Positions 34,264-42,824 of a stretch of DNA of 53,101 nucleotides are shown one piece after another. The stretch spans positions 1 through 53,101 of the forward strand of contig CAINFC010000056.1 of the NCBI GenBank assembly GCA_903847975.1, given 5' to 3'. Position numbers and translations under genes: made by a program. Within the stretch, counting starts at the first letter, position 1, and every line of letters begins with the position of its first letter. This stretch comes from an uncultured Acidobacteriota bacterium. Its GTDB lineage: Bacteria; Acidobacteriota; UBA6911; CAINFC01. The notes below the pieces were generated by a model that saw only the letters and a program-made list of their open reading frames with translations, did not search any database and was not told the origin of the DNA.

Positions 34264-34512
34264 TTACTCTCTTTTCTTTAACAGGGAGTCATTTTCCTGA
34301 ATGAACGAATGAATTTCATCCTGCTTGGCAAGCAGCTTTTCCCACTGTTCCTTGTAAAGAGTTACGGGAAACCGGCCTAAACCGTATACGGATACTGCCC
34401 CTTTTGAACTGACCTTGAAACTGATGGTTGGTGCGATGCGCTGAATTTCGGTTTTCAATCTTTCGTTCTCGCTTTTCAGACGTTCCAGCTCCTGAGCTAC
34501 ATTTTCTTCCAT
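34264..34512 (-). CDS. small conserved-looking coiled-coil protein
   Basis: An 82-residue cytosolic protein. Residues 5-27 form a short coiled coil (VAQELERLKSENERLKTEIQRI). A compact beta region follows with the sequence SKGAVSVYGLGRFPVTLYKEQWEKLL, which looks like a conserved core, and a helical end. No function is known to me. Gene status is well supported: AGGAGG lies eight bases before the ATG, a near-consensus promoter lies at 34566-34594, and a terminator lies behind it. The first helix resembles the SlyX-type or leucine-zipper tether that often mediates dimerisation. Confidence 0.8.
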   Translation of the reverse strand: MEENVAQELERLKSENERLKTEIQRIAPTISFKVSSKGAVSVYGLGRFPVTLYKEQWEKLLAKQDEIHSFIQENDSLLKKRE

Positions 34513-34565
34513 GCCTAAGCCTCCTAATTAGATAGATTTCGAGTTAGAACCTTACTCGGTAGGAT

Positions 34566-34594
34566 ATGATACGGCAATATCGTCGGCAAATCAA
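34566..34594 (-). promoter_or_regulatory. promoter of the small coiled-coil protein
   Basis: On the minus strand TTGATT (34594-34589), a 17-base spacer and TATCAT (34571-34566). Transcription should start near 34559, giving a leader of about 47 bases with AGGAGG before the ATG. Confidence 0.75.
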
Positions 34595-34635
34595 GGTTAG
34601 ATTATAGCGGGGGTACCCGCCGCCCGGATCCTTCA

Positions 34636-34658
34636 ACCGGAGCGGCAGCCGCTCCGGT
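34636..34658. repeat. palindrome at the end of the VWA operon
   Basis: ACCGGAGCGGC-A-GCCGCTCCGGT is a perfect 11-bp inverted repeat. It begins at the last base of the stop codon of the VWA gene on the minus strand. It could stall or stop transcription, though no T-tract follows. Confidence 0.6.
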
Positions 34659-35782
34659 CAGCCGGCTTGTTTGGCCGGTGCCTTCTTCTTGGCAAAGTAG
34701 CCGGATCGAGTCCGGACCCGGTAGTTTTTGGTGGTCGAACCGGTCAGCGACATCTGTATCGCCCGCCAGGTTCCATCCAGCGCCGCATTGGTCGGTATGT
34801 AGCCGATATGGTACTGGTTGCGGAGCTCATGGGCAATGCTCTGCATAATAGTCGGAAGCTGGGAGATATCTTTGGGGAAAACGGCCTTGGCTCCCGTTTC
34901 CGCAGCAATCTTCTGCAGGGCGCCCCTGGCCTTTTCCTGAGGATTCTTGGAGAACACGTCAAAAAGCCCCTGCTCGGGTTCCGGGGTAAGAAATCCGACG
35001 ACATACGCCTGTACATTGGACTCCTGGATAATGCGCAAGACCTCCTCCAGGCGATAGTAGCTGTCCCGGTCCTCTCCGTCGGAAATAATCAGCAGGGCGT
35101 GCTTCTGCCGGGAACCCTTCTGGGCTTTCTGCGTTGCCAGGAGGATCGCGTCATACAGGGCCGTACCGCCGGTGACCATCATGTTGTCCAGGGCGTCGCG
35201 GATGGTATCCAGGTCGTCCGTAAAATCCTCAACCAGGTTTACCTCGTGGTTGAAGGAAACGAGGAAGGTTTCATCTTCCGGATTGCTCAGCTTGAGGAAC
35301 TGCACGGCAGCCTGGTTTACCAGGGGGAGCTTGGTGCGCATACTGCCGCTGGTATCGATGACCAGACCGATGGAAATCGGCATGTCGATCTGACCGAAGT
35401 AGGTGATCGGCTGCTGTACCTTGTTTTCGAAAACGGCGAACTCCTCCTGCTTCAATCCGCTTACAAAATTGCCCTCCTTGTCCACGACGCTGGTGGGTAA
35501 AACCACCAGGTCCACCTCCACCCCGAACCGGAAGGGCTTCCCTTCCTGCTCCTTGTCATCCCGGTCCCTGGCGTCCGGATCCGAGCGGTACTCCAGGTTG
35601 GGCGGCTCTTTTCTGCGGCGCTCGCCCTCCCTGGATTCCCTGCCGGAAGAAGCGGAAGGTTTCTGGGCTGCCAATCCGTCCCTCGAAACCGAGGCGAGGC
35701 AGAGTGCCAGAAAGACGAAAAGAAAAAGGATGGCGTGGCGTTTCACGGAATGGATCGGCTCGCCCTCAGGATTTTGGAGCAT
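34658..35782 (-). CDS. exported VWFA-domain protein of acidobacterial type
   Basis: A 374-residue protein with a signal peptide (about residues 14-39, AILFLFVFLALCLASVSRDGLAA) and a charged Arg/Lys/Asp-rich linker. The von Willebrand A domain has the MIDAS motif DTSGS at 143-147 (IGLVIDTSGSMRTKL), the Thr-containing TGGTALYDAILLA and LLIISDGEDRDS. The preceding region, FGVEVDLVVLPTSVVDKEGNFVSGLKQEEFAVFENK, and the late YHIGYIPTN fit the VWFA-related acidobacterial family (TIGR03436). It probably binds metal-dependent ligands in the periplasm or on the surface. GAAGG precedes the ATG, and a GTG at 35746 is an alternative. It overlaps its paralogue by 17 bases. Confidence 0.85.
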   Translation of the reverse strand: MLQNPEGEPIHSVKRHAILFLFVFLALCLASVSRDGLAAQKPSASSGRESREGERRRKEPPNLEYRSDPDARDRDDKEQEGKPFRFGVEVDLVVLPTSVVDKEGNFVSGLKQEEFAVFENKVQQPITYFGQIDMPISIGLVIDTSGSMRTKLPLVNQAAVQFLKLSNPEDETFLVSFNHEVNLVEDFTDDLDTIRDALDNMMVTGGTALYDAILLATQKAQKGSRQKHALLIISDGEDRDSYYRLEEVLRIIQESNVQAYVVGFLTPEPEQGLFDVFSKNPQEKARGALQKIAAETGAKAVFPKDISQLPTIMQSIAHELRNQYHIGYIPTNAALDGTWRAIQMSLTGSTTKNYRVRTRSGYFAKKKAPAKQAG

Positions 35783-36713
35783 AGTAACCTTCTTTAGTCC
35801 GGACCATCAGCTTCGGCAGTCCTTCCGGGGGGTTCAGCTTGACCTTGAGCTTTCTCCATTTACCGTCGCGCACTTTATTGGTGGACGAGAAACCGAGCAC
35901 GTACTGCTTCCGAAGCTCCGCATGGATGAGATCGCAGTAGTAATCCAGCTCGCTGAAGCTCATCGGGAAGAAGGACCGTCCCCCGGTGATACTGACCAGG
36001 TCCTGGATGATGGAGGTCCCGTAACCCAGCTTGCCCCGCTCGCCAATGGCATAAATCTGGACATCCAGCTCCTTGGAAAAGTCGCGCACCTCGCTGAAGC
36101 TGTAGCGGCTGCTGTTGTCTTCCCCATCGGTGATGACAATCAGGGCCTTTTTTTCGTGCGTCGCCTGATTCATTTTTTCCAGGCCAAGGTAAACCGCGTC
36201 ATACAGGGCGGTTCTTCCCCCGGCACTCCGGAAGGCAACCTGGTTCTGGACATTGGTGGCATCCCGGGTAAAATCCTGAATTAAAGCCGTCTGGTGGTTG
36301 AAGGCCACCAGGAAAAACTCGTCCTCCCTGTTGCCGTTTTGCAGGAAATGCATCACCGAGTTTTTCGCGCTGCCGATATGCTCCTTCATGCTCCCGCTGC
36401 TGTCGAAAACCACCCCCAGGCTGACCGGAGCGTTTTCCTGCGTGAAGTGAGTGATTTTTTGTTCTACGCGATCTTCGTAGAGTGTGAAATGCTCCGGGCT
36501 GAGGCCGGTCACATAACGGTTCAAAGGATCGGTGACCGTAACCTTGACCACCACCAGATCCACATCGACCCGGATCACCGGAGGCCGCTTTTTCTCCTCT
36601 GCCGGGGCATTCTGCGCCGCACCCATCCAGGCCGCCAGTGGCACCGCGCTGATAAGAAGAAGAAACAGCAGTAAATAGAGGTTTATTTTTTGTAAAGAAG
36701 TTTGCTTAGTCAT
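35766..36713 (-). CDS. exported VWFA-domain protein, paralogue of the next gene
   Basis: A 315-residue protein organised like its downstream neighbour: signal peptide (about 10-32, INLYLLLFLLLISAVPLAAW), the family start VDVDLVVVKVTVTDPLNRYVTGLSPEHFTLYEDRVEQKITHF, and a VWA domain with MIDAS DSSGS at 104-108, GGRTALYDAVYLG and LIVITDGEDNSS. Two tandem copies suggest local duplication followed by divergence. Function unknown; this family is strongly expanded in Acidobacteria. It is the first gene of the pair, about 60 bases behind its predicted transcription start. Confidence 0.87.
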   Translation of the reverse strand: MTKQTSLQKINLYLLLFLLLISAVPLAAWMGAAQNAPAEEKKRPPVIRVDVDLVVVKVTVTDPLNRYVTGLSPEHFTLYEDRVEQKITHFTQENAPVSLGVVFDSSGSMKEHIGSAKNSVMHFLQNGNREDEFFLVAFNHQTALIQDFTRDATNVQNQVAFRSAGGRTALYDAVYLGLEKMNQATHEKKALIVITDGEDNSSRYSFSEVRDFSKELDVQIYAIGERGKLGYGTSIIQDLVSITGGRSFFPMSFSELDYYCDLIHAELRKQYVLGFSSTNKVRDGKWRKLKVKLNPPEGLPKLMVRTKEGYYAPKS

Positions 36714-36781
36714 TCGTCTTTGCTCCCTTCGCCCTTCCCAACGAGGGATTTCAGGATGAGGGATATTTTCCTTATACTGAC

Positions 36782-36810
36782 ATTGTAGGAAGAGGAAGGG
36801 TTCAAGTCAA
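36782..36810 (-). promoter_or_regulatory. promoter of the VWA pair
   Basis: On the minus strand TTGACT (36810-36805), a 17-base spacer and TACAAT (36787-36782). Transcription should start near 36775. It shows that the VWA genes are transcribed separately from ftsK, which ends at 36865. Confidence 0.75.
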
Positions 36811-36864
36811 TAGAAGCGGACGAAAAGACAAAAGAATGCGCAACCGCCCGGACCGGGGCAGAAG

Positions 36865-39225
36865 CTACAGCCTCTGATCGATTTCCCGGAAATAATCGGG
36901 GGGACGCAGAACTTCTCTCGCTTTGCTGCCGTTGGGCGGGCCGACAATGCCGTCCCTCTCCATCATGTCGAGCAGCCGCGCAGCCCGGCCGTAGCCGACT
37001 TTCAGCCTGCGCTGCAGGGACGAAGTGGCCGCCTGTCCCTGCTCCACCACCACGCGAACTGCCTCCTCGTAAAGGGGATCATCCTCGTCCATTTCCTCCG
37101 GTCCATCGGAAACCGTGGTGCTCTGGCAATGTTTTTCGATGGACTCGTCATAGAGCGGGGCAGCCTGTTTTTTCAGGAAATCGGCGATTTTCTGCGTCTC
37201 CTTTTCGCTGATATAAGCCCCATGGATCCGCCAGAGGCGGGAGGTGCCCGGAGGCAGGAATAACATGTCGCCGTGCACCAGGAGTTTTTCGGCCCCGTTG
37301 GTGTCGATGATGGTTCGGGAATCGATCTTTTGCGAAACGCGGTAGGACAGCCGGCAGGGAAAATTGGCCTTGATCAGACCGGTAATCACATCCACTGAAG
37401 GCCGCTGGGTGGCCAGAATAAGGTGAATGCCTACCGCTCTGGCCATCTGGGCCAGGCGGGTGATGGCCTCCTCGACTTCCCGCCCGGTGGTCATCATCAG
37501 ATCGGCGAGCTCATCGATGATCAGCACGATGAAGGGGAGAGGCTGGTCCGATTCATCTCCGGCAAAAACCGAATCCTTCTGCGCGGATTTCACCAGGTGA
37601 TTGAACTGTTCGATATTGCGCACCCCGTAATTGGCCAGGCGTTTGTAGCGGTTCTCCATCTCCCGGACAGTCCAGTCCAGCACGCTGGCGGCCCTCTTGG
37701 GATCGGTGACAATCGGGGTCAGCAGGTGGGGAATATCCGCATACATGCCCAGCTCGAGCCGCTTGGGATCGACCAGGATAAACTTGACCTCTTCCGGGCT
37801 GGCTTTGTAGAGAATCGAGGTGATCATGGCGTTGATGCCGACGCTTTTTCCGGCCCCGGTGGCTCCGGCAACCAGCAGGTGGGGCATCCTGGCCAGGTCC
37901 GTAATGTATGGCTCCCCGTGAATGGTCTTCCCCAGGGCCAGGGTCAGCTTGGATTTCGATTCCCTGAATTTTTCCGACTCGATGATTTCGCGAAGGAATA
38001 TGGTATCGCGGATCGGATTGGGCACCTCGATGCCCACGGTGGATTTCCCGGGAATCCGGTCGATCCGTATCGATTCCGCCTGCAGACCCAGGCACAAGTC
38101 GTCTACCAGGCTGACCACCCGGGAGTACTTGATCCCGGAGTCCGGCTTGAACTCAAATGTGGTGACGATGGGCCCGGGGTGGATCTGGGTTACATTTCCC
38201 AGCACCCCGAACTCGGCACACTTTTCCTGGAGCCGGCGGGCAATCTCCATCAATACTCCCTCATTGATGCCGCTTTTTTCCGGCGCCTTTTCCAGAACCG
38301 CTGTGGAAGGGAGAAGGATCTTCTCCAGCCGGATCCCTTCCGGCTTGACAGAAGCTTTTCCGGCAGGCCTGGCTGCCTCCGAGGTAAAGGCGGTTTCGGC
38401 AATGAGCGGCTGGGCGCTGGTGCTGACCGGGGTGACCGGCGCCGGCTTGGGCTTCTCCTCCGGAGACGGCGGAGAAAGGGGAATGACCGGAATGCTTTTC
38501 TCCGCTGTTTTTGTCGCTGCGGTCGCTTTGGCCGAAGCCGGCCTGGTTTCGCTCTCCGGCTGTTTTTCTGCCGCGGGAGCCTTGGCTCTGGCCGGCGAGG
38601 GCGACGGGGGAGCCGCAGGCTTCTGCGCACCGGGCGCGCTGCGCCGGCTCCACAGGGACCGCATAAGGCTCCCGGGAAGGGAGACCGCCCAGACAATCAG
38701 GCGGGATAAAGAAAGGTTGGTGGAAAGGACCAAAGACAGAGCAGCCAGGGTAGTCAGCAGGATTATGCTGCCCTGCTGGTTGAAGTTATCGATCAGAAAC
38801 CGGCTGAAAATGAATCCGAGCACGCCTCCGCTTCTGAAATTGGCTTCTGCCGCCGGAAACAACGGGACGATTTCCAGAAACGGATTCAGGGCAACCAGAA
38901 AAAGCGCGAAACCCAGAAGCTTCAGCAGCAGCGATTGATCGAAACGCCCCTGCCAGCTGCTCCAGCCCAGGAGGCAGAGAGGAAAAACCAGGAGGAACGC
39001 GGAAAAGCCGAAGATCTGCAGGAGCAGGTCGGCGCAATAGGCGCCAAAGCGACCGATATAGTTGTGATAGGCCGGACTCTGGCCGTTGCGTATCTCGACA
39101 TTGAACGAAGGATCCCAGGCATCATAGGACGCCAAACAAAGGACCAGCAGGGCGGCAAACGCAAAGAACAGCAGGCCGAGCATTTCCGTGCCCTTGTTTC
39201 GGTGATGCACAACGGTTGGGTTCAT
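36865..39225 (-). CDS. ftsK: DNA translocase FtsK/SpoIIIE
   Basis: A 786-residue septal DNA pump that clears chromosome ends from the closing division septum. Four to five transmembrane helices lie in residues 14-185. A Pro/Ala-rich linker follows (about 197-300). The motor has Walker A AGATGAGKS at 453-461 and Walker B FIVLIIDE at 565-572. The DNA-reading gamma winged helix is the last 70 residues (VVVEQGQAATSSLQRRLKVGYGRAARLLDMMERDGIVG). Length is near the family average. The start could also be M15. It follows the RNase J gene by 61 bases. Confidence 0.95.
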   Translation of the reverse strand: MNPTVVHHRNKGTEMLGLLFFAFAALLVLCLASYDAWDPSFNVEIRNGQSPAYHNYIGRFGAYCADLLLQIFGFSAFLLVFPLCLLGWSSWQGRFDQSLLLKLLGFALFLVALNPFLEIVPLFPAAEANFRSGGVLGFIFSRFLIDNFNQQGSIILLTTLAALSLVLSTNLSLSRLIVWAVSLPGSLMRSLWSRRSAPGAQKPAAPPSPSPARAKAPAAEKQPESETRPASAKATAATKTAEKSIPVIPLSPPSPEEKPKPAPVTPVSTSAQPLIAETAFTSEAARPAGKASVKPEGIRLEKILLPSTAVLEKAPEKSGINEGVLMEIARRLQEKCAEFGVLGNVTQIHPGPIVTTFEFKPDSGIKYSRVVSLVDDLCLGLQAESIRIDRIPGKSTVGIEVPNPIRDTIFLREIIESEKFRESKSKLTLALGKTIHGEPYITDLARMPHLLVAGATGAGKSVGINAMITSILYKASPEEVKFILVDPKRLELGMYADIPHLLTPIVTDPKRAASVLDWTVREMENRYKRLANYGVRNIEQFNHLVKSAQKDSVFAGDESDQPLPFIVLIIDELADLMMTTGREVEEAITRLAQMARAVGIHLILATQRPSVDVITGLIKANFPCRLSYRVSQKIDSRTIIDTNGAEKLLVHGDMLFLPPGTSRLWRIHGAYISEKETQKIADFLKKQAAPLYDESIEKHCQSTTVSDGPEEMDEDDPLYEEAVRVVVEQGQAATSSLQRRLKVGYGRAARLLDMMERDGIVGPPNGSKAREVLRPPDYFREIDQRL

Positions 39226-39286
39226 GGTCTCTCCGACTCCGGGTCAATTGTTTATGCAGCGTGTGCTTTCCGATTCGCCTGGCCCC

Positions 39287-40951
39287 TCAGATCTCCACCA
39301 CAACCGGGACAATCATCGGTTTTTTCTGGTGCTTTTTAAACAGAAAGCGCTTCAGGCATTTTCGAATCTTGTCTTTCAGAATCGCTAAATCCATCAGCTC
39401 CTCTTCCGGAGCCTGCTCCAGCTCGTCGATGATAATCTGGACCAGCTCCTCGCGCACCAGTTCAAAGTGCTCGTCCAGCAGATAGCCACGGGCAACCACT
39501 TCCGGAGCTCCCTCCAGGCACCGGGATGTTTTGCCGATCGCCACTACCGCCAGAACGAAGCCGTCCTCGGACAGGTGCCGGCGCTCGCGTACCACCGCCC
39601 GGTCCACTTCCCCGTAGTAATCCTCGTCGATATATCGGCGCCCCACCTGGACCGGCTCGGAGAGCGAAGCCCCGTCTTCGCGCAACTCCAGCACGTCGCC
39701 GCTCTGAAGCAGGAACACATGGGAGCCGGGAATGCCGACTTCCTCCGCCAGCTCCGCCAGCCGCCTCAGCTGGCTGATCTCCCCGTGGATGGGGGCCATA
39801 AACCGCGGCCGGGTCAGGTTGATCATCAGTTTCAGGTCCTCCTCGGAGCCGTGACCCGAGACATGGATGTTCGGCTCGGCATCGGTGTAGACCCGGGCTC
39901 CGTGCCAGGCCAGGTGGTTGACCATGCTGCCGATCAGCTTCTCATTCCCGGGGATGTTGCGGGCGGACAGGATGACCGTGTCACCCGGCTGAATCTGCAG
40001 GTTCTTGAATTCGCCGAGCGCGATCCGGGGAAGCACGGCACGCGGCTCCCCCTGGCTGCCGGTCACCAGGATCGCCAGTTTATCCGGCGAATAAAGACGG
40101 CAGGATTCTTCATTGATCAGCACATCGGGAGGAATCCGCAGAAGCCCCAATCGGTCGGCCACCGCCAGATTGCTGCACATGCTGCGCCCCAGGACCGCCA
40201 GGCGGCGCCCGAAGCGGTGGGCACAGTCGATGGCCAGCTGCATACGGTAGGTATTGGAAGCGAAACAGCAGAAATAAACCACGCCGCGGGCCTCGCGAAA
40301 GATGCGCTCCACCGTGTTGTGAATGCTGGTTTCCGGCGGAGTGTAGCCATGCCTTTCGGAGTTGGTGCTATCGGAAAAAAGAGCCAGCACGCCCTCCTCT
40401 CCATAGGCGGCCAGCCGGGCGTAGTCCGTCTTCTGACCGTCGACGGGCGTGTGGTCGAATTTGAAATCTCCGGTGCAGACGACGACGCCGGCCGGTGTTC
40501 GGATCGCCAGGCAGGCGGAATCCGGAATACTGTGCGTAACCGCAAGAAACTCCACCGTAAACGGATCGGCCTCCACCACCTGTCGCGGAAGCACTTCATT
40601 CAGCACGGTTTTATCGAACAGCCGGTGCTCTTTCAGTCGCGACTGGATCAGCGAAAGGGTAAAGCGGGTGGCATACACCGGCGCCGGACAGCTCGGGAGC
40701 ACATAGGGCAGCGCACCGATATGGTCCTCGTGACCGTGGGTAATGAAATACCCGACGATTTCCTCCTTGTGGTCTTCGAGATACGTGATATCGGGAACGA
40801 CCAGGTCGACACCCAAAAGGTCGTCTTCCGGAAACATCAAACCCGCATCGATCACCGCAATTTTTTCTCGGCAGCGCAAAGCCAGCATGTTGAGGCCGAA
40901 TTCACCCAGGCCTCCCAGCGGAATGGCTTGTATGGATTCGAGGGAATTCAT
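39287..40951 (-). CDS. rnj: ribonuclease J
   Basis: A 554-residue metallo-beta-lactamase-fold ribonuclease with 5'-exonuclease and endonuclease activity in RNA turnover. The metal-binding motif HGHEDHIGAL is at 72-81, preceded by IDAGLMFPEDDLLGVDLVVPDITYL. The beta-CASP domain carries LFSDSTNSERHGYTPPE and VTGSQGEPRAVLPRIALGE. The C-terminal part has VSGHGSEEDLKLMINLTRPRFMAPIHGE. It lies upstream of ftsK on the same strand and is divergent from the octaheme cytochrome gene. Confidence 0.95.
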   Translation of the reverse strand: MNSLESIQAIPLGGLGEFGLNMLALRCREKIAVIDAGLMFPEDDLLGVDLVVPDITYLEDHKEEIVGYFITHGHEDHIGALPYVLPSCPAPVYATRFTLSLIQSRLKEHRLFDKTVLNEVLPRQVVEADPFTVEFLAVTHSIPDSACLAIRTPAGVVVCTGDFKFDHTPVDGQKTDYARLAAYGEEGVLALFSDSTNSERHGYTPPETSIHNTVERIFREARGVVYFCCFASNTYRMQLAIDCAHRFGRRLAVLGRSMCSNLAVADRLGLLRIPPDVLINEESCRLYSPDKLAILVTGSQGEPRAVLPRIALGEFKNLQIQPGDTVILSARNIPGNEKLIGSMVNHLAWHGARVYTDAEPNIHVSGHGSEEDLKLMINLTRPRFMAPIHGEISQLRRLAELAEEVGIPGSHVFLLQSGDVLELREDGASLSEPVQVGRRYIDEDYYGEVDRAVVRERRHLSEDGFVLAVVAIGKTSRCLEGAPEVVARGYLLDEHFELVREELVQIIIDELEQAPEEELMDLAILKDKIRKCLKRFLFKKHQKKPMIVPVVVEI

Positions 40952-41002
40952 AATGTGCAGATAATAAACCTATTGTTAATGGATAATTAAAGCCAATATT
41001 CT

Positions 41003-41032
41003 ATTCTAATACATTAAGAAGAAGAAATCCAA
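41003..41032 (-). promoter_or_regulatory. candidate promoter of rnj-ftsK
   Basis: On the minus strand TTGGAT (41032-41027), an 18-base spacer and TAGAAT (41008-41003). The region is AT-rich, so the match is less telling than elsewhere. Confidence 0.4.
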
Positions 41033-41067
41033 GGTTTTTTCTTGGGAAAGTCAATAAAGAAATGCTC

Positions 41068-41097
41068 TTGACAGCAGACATTCAGGCTCGCTATGAT
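41068..41097 (+). promoter_or_regulatory. promoter of the octaheme cytochrome gene
   Basis: A consensus TTGACA (41068-41073), an 18-base spacer and TATGAT (41092-41097). Transcription should start near 41104, giving a leader of about 114 bases. The position rules out the upstream in-frame ATG at 41062 as the start. Confidence 0.65.
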
Positions 41098-41217
41098 TTT
41101 TTCATCTTTCATCCGGGGTTCCCGGGGTGCCGGTTCCATTGGCAGCATTTGGCTTGGAACAGCTGTTTCTCGCCGTACCGGCCCGACTGGAAATCCTTTA
41201 TCGGCTCAGGAGGTTCT

Positions 41218-42804
41218 ATGATCAGGAAAAAAGAATGCCCTGTTTACGTCGGGAACGCGGTAGTATTGTGCTTGCTGTTTTTTCCTTTTCTGTGGGCCCA
41301 GAGCCAGCCGCAGACCCGGAGCAAAGATGCGATTTCCGATGCGTCCAAAGCCTGCCTGGAATGCCATCAGGAATCTCACCCGGGAATCGTCGCCCAGTGG
41401 CGCGGCAGCAGCCATTTCAAAGCCGGCATAGGATGCTTCGAATGCCATCGGGCTGAAAAAGGAGAAGCCGATTCCTTCGAGCACAACGATCGAACCATCG
41501 CCCTTCTGGTAACTCCGCGGGACTGCGCGCGCTGCCATTCGGCCGAAGACAAGGAATTCGAGGCCAGTCACCATGCCAAAGCGGGCAACATTCTTGCCTC
41601 CCTCGACAACTACCTGGCAGAAATCGTGGAGGGCTCCCGCGTTCCGTTTCCGGCCCATTCTCCAACCGCCGGGAAAGAGAATCCGACGGCCCCGGTCAAC
41701 GGCATGGCCAGCGTGCAGAGCGGATGCATGCAGTGCCATGGGGCCAAGGTCAGCCTGGTGGCGACCTCCGGGGGAGCCATCAGTGTGGACGACCTGAAGC
41801 CCGGACCCGACGGCAAGCCCCTGCAGGCGGAGGTCCTGAAACGCATCGCCCGCGACGACGATGGAAAACCGGTTTTTACCTCCGGGTCCTGGCCCAACAC
41901 CGGCATCGGGCGCCTCAACCTCGACGGCTCCAAGGGTTCCTGCTCGGCCTGCCACAGCCGACACGACTTTTCCGCACGACGCGCCCGCCAGCCGGAAAAC
42001 TGCGGCAAGTGCCATCTGGGACCGGACCATCCCCAGAAGGAGGTTTACGAGGAATCCAAGCACGGGATTGCCTATCGGGATCTGCGCGACAAGCTGAACC
42101 TGGATTCCAAAAGCTGGGTCCTCGGCAAAGACTACACCGCCGCCCCCACCTGCGCCACCTGCCATTTGTCGGCCACCGCTTCCGGTTTGAAGATCACCCA
42201 CGATCCGGGAGAGCGCATTTCCTGGACCAACCGGCCGACCATTTCCCAGGTTATGGATACGGACGCGGAGCACCGGGTCATCACCGAGACCGACCCCCAG
42301 AAACGCAAGGCGCTCACCGCAGATTCCTGGAGCCAGAAACGGAACCGCATGCAGAAAGTCTGCACCAGCTGCCACAGCTCCAACTACGTCGAGGCTTTCT
42401 ACCGGCAATACGACGACCTGGTCCGGCTGTACAACGAGAAATTCGCCAAGCCCGGCGCCGAACTGATGAAAGAGCTGGCCGCCCAGAAGCTGATCACCCC
42501 CAAGCAGTTTGACGAGCGGATCGAATGGGACTGGTACTTCCTCTGGCACCATGAAGGGCGACGCGCCCGGCACGGCGCCTCGATGATGGCGCCCGATTAC
42601 ACTCATTGGCACGGAATGTACGAAGTGGCCGACCGCTTCTACATGTCCTTCGTTCCCGAAGTGCGCGAGATCGTGCGCAAGGCGGAGGAAAGTGGGAAAA
42701 AGGAGCAGGCCGCTAAAATTTCGGCGCTGCTCGACGCCATCCTGTCCCGGCCGGAGCACGCCTGGTTTCTATCCCCGGACACCCCGAAGGAGAAAGCCAG
42801 ATAA
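41218..42804 (+). CDS. octaheme c-type cytochrome, hydroxylamine oxidoreductase-like
   Basis: A 528-residue exported cytochrome. A signal peptide or anchor covers residues 8-28 (PVYVGNAVVLCLLFFPFLWAQ). Eight CXXCH heme-binding motifs begin at C46, C73, C103, C170, C242, C262, C312 and C382. The spacing and the C-terminal MMAPDYTHWHGMYEVADRFY fit the octaheme HAO family. That family oxidises hydroxylamine (with a Tyr-crosslinked P460 heme) or, in relatives lacking the Tyr, reduces nitrite. Whether Y461 is the crosslink residue must be checked by alignment. AGGAGG (41208-41213) precedes the ATG. No electron-transfer partner such as a NapC/NrfH or tetraheme gene lies nearby. Confidence 0.9.
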   Translation: MIRKKECPVYVGNAVVLCLLFFPFLWAQSQPQTRSKDAISDASKACLECHQESHPGIVAQWRGSSHFKAGIGCFECHRAEKGEADSFEHNDRTIALLVTPRDCARCHSAEDKEFEASHHAKAGNILASLDNYLAEIVEGSRVPFPAHSPTAGKENPTAPVNGMASVQSGCMQCHGAKVSLVATSGGAISVDDLKPGPDGKPLQAEVLKRIARDDDGKPVFTSGSWPNTGIGRLNLDGSKGSCSACHSRHDFSARRARQPENCGKCHLGPDHPQKEVYEESKHGIAYRDLRDKLNLDSKSWVLGKDYTAAPTCATCHLSATASGLKITHDPGERISWTNRPTISQVMDTDAEHRVITETDPQKRKALTADSWSQKRNRMQKVCTSCHSSNYVEAFYRQYDDLVRLYNEKFAKPGAELMKELAAQKLITPKQFDERIEWDWYFLWHHEGRRARHGASMMAPDYTHWHGMYEVADRFYMSFVPEVREIVRKAEESGKKEQAAKISALLDAILSRPEHAWFLSPDTPKEKAR

Positions 42805-42824
42805 AGACCGGATAAAGATCAAGG

